Shown: one piece after another, positions 59,471 to 64,000 of the stretch
Position numbering within the stretch: position 1 is the stretch's first letter
Layout of the letters: each line of letters starts with the position of its first letter
Assembly (NCBI RefSeq): GCF_029168945.1
Contig: NC_083604.1
Span: forward strand, 35,459,686-35,523,685
From: Cannabis sativa
Taxonomy: Eukaryota; Streptophyta; Magnoliopsida; Rosales; Cannabaceae
DNA length: 64,000 nucleotides
Direction of reading: 5' to 3'
Program-made: the position numbers and the translations under genes
The notes under the pieces: generated by a model
Seen by the model: only the letters and a program-made list of their open reading frames with translations
What the model was told of the DNA's origin: nothing
Databases searched by the model: none

Positions 59471-61047
59471 CTGGGTTTTACGCCCTAAATAAAACTCATT
59501 TCAATATAATCAGATTTACTTATTAATATAGATCAGAAATAACTTTTAATGTTGCATGGTTCACATGATTTATTTCATGATTATATGTACATAATGTATA
59601 AATTCATTTGAAACCCTTTTCACATACTTGATCCTTTTTATTGTGCCGTCAACACATTGGAAAGTAAACATGACTATGTGAATAAAGTTTCCTAGATTTC
59701 TCAGACATAGGGTTTTACTAATATGATAATCTACAACAAGAGTTTACTAGCATTTGGAGAAGTGCTATGTTCTTTCCAGAGCATTGGTTAAAGTAAAGCT
59801 CAGGTTGGATGCATGGAGTATGCATCAGAAGGGACCGATATTGAACTTTGACTTAGATTTATTAAACTTCCGTAATATCTATTCAAGTCAATATCGCCTA
59901 GTTGATCCTAGATCAAATGATCTTAATCCTGTTATGATTAGGCTCAATCTTGAAAGGCTATTCGTGTTCTTTGATTTGTTAGTTAAGCCTACTTTTAGGT
60001 CAGGGTGATACGTACATTTTGGGAACACTTTAGTGCAATTGAGTGGGAGCGCTAGCATAAACATGGAATCTATAGCTTCTATCTGGCGAATAGTAAGCAA
60101 AGGATGATCTCCTTCGAGCTTGACCAAACGAACATAAATGGTGGAGTACTCATTTCACATAAGCTGAAATATCATTTATACGGGGTCAAGTGTTTTAAGG
60201 ATAAAATACATTGTAGGGTGTAACAGTAATCTAATCCCTTTACAGTGTAAATCATTCATATAGAGGATCATTGATCACATTAGGATTATAACAATGGATA
60301 ACTAATGATGCATCTATATGGTGGAACATATAGAGCATTCTATATACTGAGAGTGCAATTCTAAGTTCTATGCGTGGATTCAACGAAGAATTAATAAGTT
60401 AGTGAATTTTAGTGCTAAATTCTTGATCTACTTATTGGAAGCTCGGCTATATAGACCCATGGTCCCCGCACTAGTTGAGATAATATTTCTTGTAAGACTC
60501 ATATAATTGGTTTTGATTAATCAATTATAATTCTCAAATTAGACTATGTCTATTTGTGAATTTTTCACTAAGTAAGGGCGAAATTGTAAAGAAAGAGTTT
60601 TAGGGGCATATTTGTTAATTATGATACTTTGTATGGTTCAATTAATAAATATGATCAATGAAAATATTATTTAATAATTATTTATAGTTATTAAATAGTT
60701 AGAATTGGCATTTAAATGGTTGAATTAGAAAATTGGCGTTTTTGAGAAAATCAGATGCAGAAAAGATAAAACTGCAAAATTACAAAAAGTGAGGCCCAAA
60801 TCCACTAGTATAGGGCCGGCCACTTTTGTAGTCAATTTAATGTGATATTTTCATTATTTTAATGTAATTCAAACCTAACCCTAGTGGAATGCTATAAATA
60901 GATAGTGAAGGCTTTAGGACAATTACACTTTTCTTGTGACATTTTTCATTCAGAAAAAACCTGAGCCTTCTCTCTCCCTATCTTTGGCCGACCCTTCTCT
61001 TTCTCCTTCCCTCTTCAATTTCAAAAATCTTAGTGTGAGAGTAGTGC
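59471..61047 (+). repeat. Copia subfamily A LTR (5' 1577 bp, interrupted)
   Basis: The LTR starts TGCTGGGTTTTACGCCC (two changes from consensus) and has no polypurine tract before it, so it is an insertion into the pol remnant of element III rather than its own 3' LTR. The 5 bases before it are ATATT. It carries TATAAATAG near 60894. It ends within AGTAGTGC, where the second chromodomain element starts; the remaining ~300 bp must lie right of the window. Confidence 0.85.
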
Positions 61048-63288
61048 TGTAAAGCCCGCTTAGTTAATTTGGAAATTAGCAGTTATTTATGTTAATCAGG
61101 AAATTATTTATAGCTATTTAAATAATTTATCATTGTTATTTATGGAATTCAGATATGCATAATTATGTCATCAGCAGTTTTTATATTTCGCATTTCCGGT
61201 GTCCGGTATTTTGGAACACGGCGTTTGGCTCAGTAGAAATCACAACTTAGTATGTTAGTATTTTGGGGACGGGTGTTAGACATTGGGAATGTCGGGAATG
61301 GCCGGGAATTTAGAATGTCCCAAAAATACCCCTTAAATATGATTTATGTGGTTTTTGTATGGAGGGGCAAAATGGTCTTTTTGCCCCAATGATATTTTGT
61401 CTTATGTGACTTTTAATTGGAATTAAATGTTTATTTAAATAATTGCTTTTGGCTGAAAAAGGATTTATTAAATGATAATATATGGCTTTATTCTTTAGTT
61501 CCTTCATTTTACACTTAGCCAAAAAAATTAGAAAGTTTAAAACATAGAAAACTCTCTCTCTTTTTCTCTTGCTTTTCGGCTGAACCTTGGGGGTGCAAGG
61601 GCTGGTTTTCTTTGGTGATTCAAGCCCTAGTTTGCAAGCATTAGTGATCTCTTGTTGTGGTATGTGTTTTCTAGTTCTTTTCTCTTTAAATTCCTTGAAG
61701 AAAATGATGAAAATGGATGATAATGCATGTGATTTTTGAGAGATGTTTCTGCTGTGTTTTGTTGTTGATTTAAGTTGTTTAAAGCATGATTATTGTTGTT
61801 GTTTAAGCTATGTTAGAAGCATGTAGGTTAGATTGTTAAAGCCTTGAGTTTTCTTTGAAAAAAGTATGAATTTTGGAAGGAAATTGTTATGTTTCTGTTC
61901 TGTGATATTGCTGTTATTTCTAAATGTTTTCTGAGGTAATATTATGCTAGTTTAAGGTGAATTAAGCTAGTGGATTGCTTGTTTAGTTGGTTTTGCTCAA
62001 GCTTGAGTTTGGAACTCAAAGCTTGAGCTTCAATGGTGAATTTTGCATGTGGGATTTCTGGGTAGGTTTGATGCTCTAGAATTGTTATTTGGGACCTATA
62101 GAGGAGGTCTGGAAAGTTTGGGATCAATTGGGTTCGAATTGGTCAAGTTATGAATTTTTGATGTTGCTGCCTGCGAGGAACCGGAATTCCGGTTGAGCAT
62201 CCGAATTCGGATGGGGGTTCAGATTTTTCAACCGGAATTCCGGTTGGGCAACCTGCCTTCGGATGGGGGATTTTTCAGAACCCTAGTTTTCTTCGTTTTT
62301 GGGTTTTTAGGGGTATTGCCATGCTTTTTATCGATAGGGAAACTTTTAGTTTCGAGTTTTAGTCCCCGGGAAGTGATTTAGAGTGTCACTTATAGCGTTG
62401 TGATTTTTATGGTTTAGGAGCCGCAATCCGCCGTTCGGCTTCGGGCCTGGCCAAGTTGACCGCACACCCGAAATCGGAATCCGGGTAAGATTAGTATAAC
62501 GAGATGCATATGTAGATTACATGTTTAGCGTGCATGTAGGAAGCCCGCTAGATTACATTAGATATGTATTTAGGCTTCGAACCATCCAACCCCGTCACGT
62601 CGATGACAGCCGGAGTATGACCAAGAATGAGTATGACCAGTTCGACCGATCAGCCGACACTTGGTTGGTGGTTCGTGCTATTGACCTATCCCGTCGGTAC
62701 GGGTTGGAGTATGACCAAGCAATGAGTATGACCGGTTCGACCGATCGTGAGGATACGTGTCAATAGTACCGTCCCCTGACCGTTCAAAACTCAGTACCAT
62801 GTTGGACATGGCAGTAGTGCTCGGCACCATGTTGGACATGGCGATGGCGGGACTCGGTATCGTGTTGGACACGGCGATCGGTTTTATATATGATATTAGT
62901 ATGCTTTTCTTGCGAGTACGTCGACTCACAGTTTATGTTCATGTGTAGGTAAAGGCAAGGCAGTTGCTGATGGACCGTGAGCGAGCTTATGAGATTGTAC
63001 ATGTCGGGGCGGTTAGGCCTGGAGCGTACGATCCTCGGGACAGCACGGCTGAGATTTTGTAATTGTCGTTAGACGACTTTATTTTGATGTAAAAGTTGAA
63101 CAGTAAAAACGTTTGTAAATATTTTTATAAATCGGGATCCCGAGACTTTTTGTAAAATGGTTTATAAGTTTAATGAAAAAGCAAAATTTTAATTAATCAC
63201 GTTTTTCCATAAACCTCGTTGATTAGCAACGAGCTGCACAGTACGTTTAAAAATCACGTAATACGCCTAAGATAGTTAGGGTGTTACA
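61048..63288 (+). repeat. 5' LTR of second chromodomain element
   Basis: The 2241-bp LTR runs from TGTAAAGCCCGC to GTGTTACA. Two perfect AACCGGAATTCCGGTT palindromes occur at 62179-62194 and 62230-62245. The end of 3' LTR 50820 and this end share about 50 bp of strong similarity. Confidence 0.92.
62585..62881. repeat. Degenerate LTR tandem repeats, two types
   Basis: About 62590-62755 has reduced units built on GAGTATGACC and TTCGACCGATC, related to the ~73-bp minisatellite of the first element. Positions 62790-62881 have three units of 29-33 bp built on CTCGGTACCATGTTGGACAT (starts 62790, 62820, 62853), derived from a single-copy CTCAGTATCGTGTGGGACAC in the first element. Confidence 0.8.
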
Positions 63289-63291
63289 ATT

Positions 63292-63303
63292 TGGTATCAG
63301 AGC
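63292..63303 (+). other. PBS of second chromodomain element (tRNA-Met)
   Basis: TGGTATCAGAGC begins four bases after the LTR end. Confidence 0.92.
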
Positions 63304-63570
63304 CGCCAGGTTGTCTTCCGAAGATCGTCACGACATGTACAATCATCATCAGCAGTTAGCTCGGTTCATGGTTCAGTAAGCCTTTATTGCTTTAGTAGTT
63401 TATTTTATTCAGTTATGAAAAAGAAAAGCCTGTTAGGAAGCATGTTAGTAGCCTGATAGTAGAATAGGCGCATGTTTCATTTCTAATTTCCAAATTAAGC
63501 GGCATTAGTAAGCTCGCCCTGAATACGACCTGATATGCCAACTCTTGGATTCGCAGGCGGTTCTAGCTAG
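63304..63570 (+). other. Leader of second chromodomain element with possible intron
   Basis: GTAAGC at 63376-63381 and TTCGCAG ending at 63556 bound a possible ~181-base intron at the same place as in the first element. Confidence 0.4.
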
Positions 63571-64000
63571 ATGAACGCCAGGCGGACTACCAGGAGTCGA
63601 GGCAACTCCGTGGGGTCGAATCAGGGAGAGGGAGCTCGGTTTCCCCCACCTGCTAGGGGCCGAGGTAGAGGTCCCCGAGGCAGGGCTCGTGGTCGGGGTG
63701 ATGAGAACCCGCCACAGGCTGCCCAGGCTCCCCCAGCCGATCAGGGAGCCCCGAACTGGGAGTTACGGTTTGCGGAGATGCAAGCCAGGATCGAAGAGCA
63801 AGACCTCGAGATTCAGAGGTTGAGACAGCAGGGTGCTCCTGCAGTTCCAGTGCCAGTAGTTCCAGTGGCACCTGCCCCTGCTGCCCAGGCCGAGATGGTA
63901 GTGGCGGCCCATAGATTGGAACCTTTGTATGAGCGGTTCCGGAAGCAAGCACCTCCGGTATTCCTGGGAGGTCCAGATGTGTCGAAAGCCGAGCAGTGGC
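63571..64000 (+). CDS. gag: Chromodomain Gypsy gag, N-terminal part (open to window end)
   Basis: The frame starts at ATG 63571 (MNARRTTRSRGNSVGSNQGE) and is open for 143 codons to the window edge. It has the RG-rich N-terminus (ARGRGRGPRGRARGRG), a Pro/Ala-rich linker, the coiled coil FAEMQARIEEQDLEIQRLRQ (identical to that at 43813), and the start of the capsid-like domain (LEPLYERFRKQAPPVFLGGP). No stop or frameshift is seen, unlike the first element, although the tested part is short. The start was chosen by homology to the first element; the ATG follows a splice-acceptor-like TTCGCAG by 14 bases. Whether the full gag-pol is intact cannot be seen here. Confidence 0.88.
   Translation, partial: MNARRTTRSRGNSVGSNQGEGARFPPPARGRGRGPRGRARGRGDENPPQAAQAPPADQGAPNWELRFAEMQARIEEQDLEIQRLRQQGAPAVPVPVVPVAPAPAAQAEMVVAAHRLEPLYERFRKQAPPVFLGGPDVSKAEQW

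Larger units (their letters stand above)
61048..64000 (+). mobile_element. Second chromodomain Gypsy element (5' part)
   Basis: The element includes a 5' LTR (61048-63288), PBS, leader and the start of an open gag, and runs off the window. Its gag is close to that at 43813 but the LTR is a different subfamily, notably in its tandem-repeat region. It is inserted in a Copia LTR; the 5 bases before it are AGTGC. Confidence 0.92.

Noticed and set aside
59471..61047. Interpretation as the 3' LTR of the element starting at 52175
   Set aside because: No polypurine tract precedes it, it belongs to another LTR subfamily, and it interrupts pol debris at a point where other copies continue for over 1 kb.

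Overview
This window is plant nuclear DNA made almost entirely of LTR retrotransposons inserted into one another. I see no host protein-coding gene, rRNA, tRNA or CRISPR array that I can support. The mix of Ty1/Copia gag genes, Ty3/Gypsy Tat-type and chromodomain (Tekay-type) elements, TATAAATAG promoters in LTRs and primer-binding sites matching plant initiator tRNA-Met indicates a seed plant, most likely a dicot, in a repeat-rich pericentromeric or intergenic region. I cannot name the species. A Cannabaceae-like genome is only an impression from LTR style.

Layout, left to right. Positions 1-7509 hold the 3' part of a Copia-type element (element I): leader, gag split by a solo LTR (1314-3181, duplication TTGAC), eroded pol, 3' LTR. 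Positions 7510-8281 are the 3' end and LTR of a Tat-type Gypsy element into which element I inserted. Positions 8282-11945 are gene-free AT-rich sequence. Positions 11946-16512 are a plus-strand Tat-type element (LTR, gag remnant, RT/RNase H remnant) cut by a solo Copia LTR (14324-16215, duplication GAAAT). Positions 16513-18440 are a rearranged, partly palindromic Copia LTR. From about 18528 a minus-strand Tat-type element runs to 52174; its gag reaches the right side of the window in pieces separated by insertions. These are a Copia element (20849-41020, duplication GGAGG), which itself contains a younger Copia element inside its gag (26868-37043, duplication GAAGA), and a full-length chromodomain Gypsy element (41186-50820). 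Another Copia element starts at 52175. Its eroded pol is hit at 59471 by a further Copia LTR, which at 61048 is hit by a second chromodomain element that runs off the window end.

How the parts fit together. All Copia copies share a design: LTRs of about 1.8-1.9 kb, a very long AT-rich leader (about 3.5-3.8 kb), at most one recognisable ORF (a gag of about 300 residues with a CCHC knuckle), and about 0.9-2.6 kb of pol debris in which protease, integrase, RT and RNase H motifs are still legible but unusable. This is the architecture of a gag-only, non-autonomous lineage that must be mobilised in trans; the youngest copy (LTRs about 98% identical by eye) has even lost gag. The chromodomain element at 41186-50820 carries a complete but broken gag-pol (six in-frame stops, one frameshift) and cannot be the Copia helper. 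Most interest lies in the conserved RNA-like structures of the Copia leader, the shared PBS variant, the palindromic LTR between two opposed Tat fragments, and the tandem repeats in the chromodomain-element LTRs.
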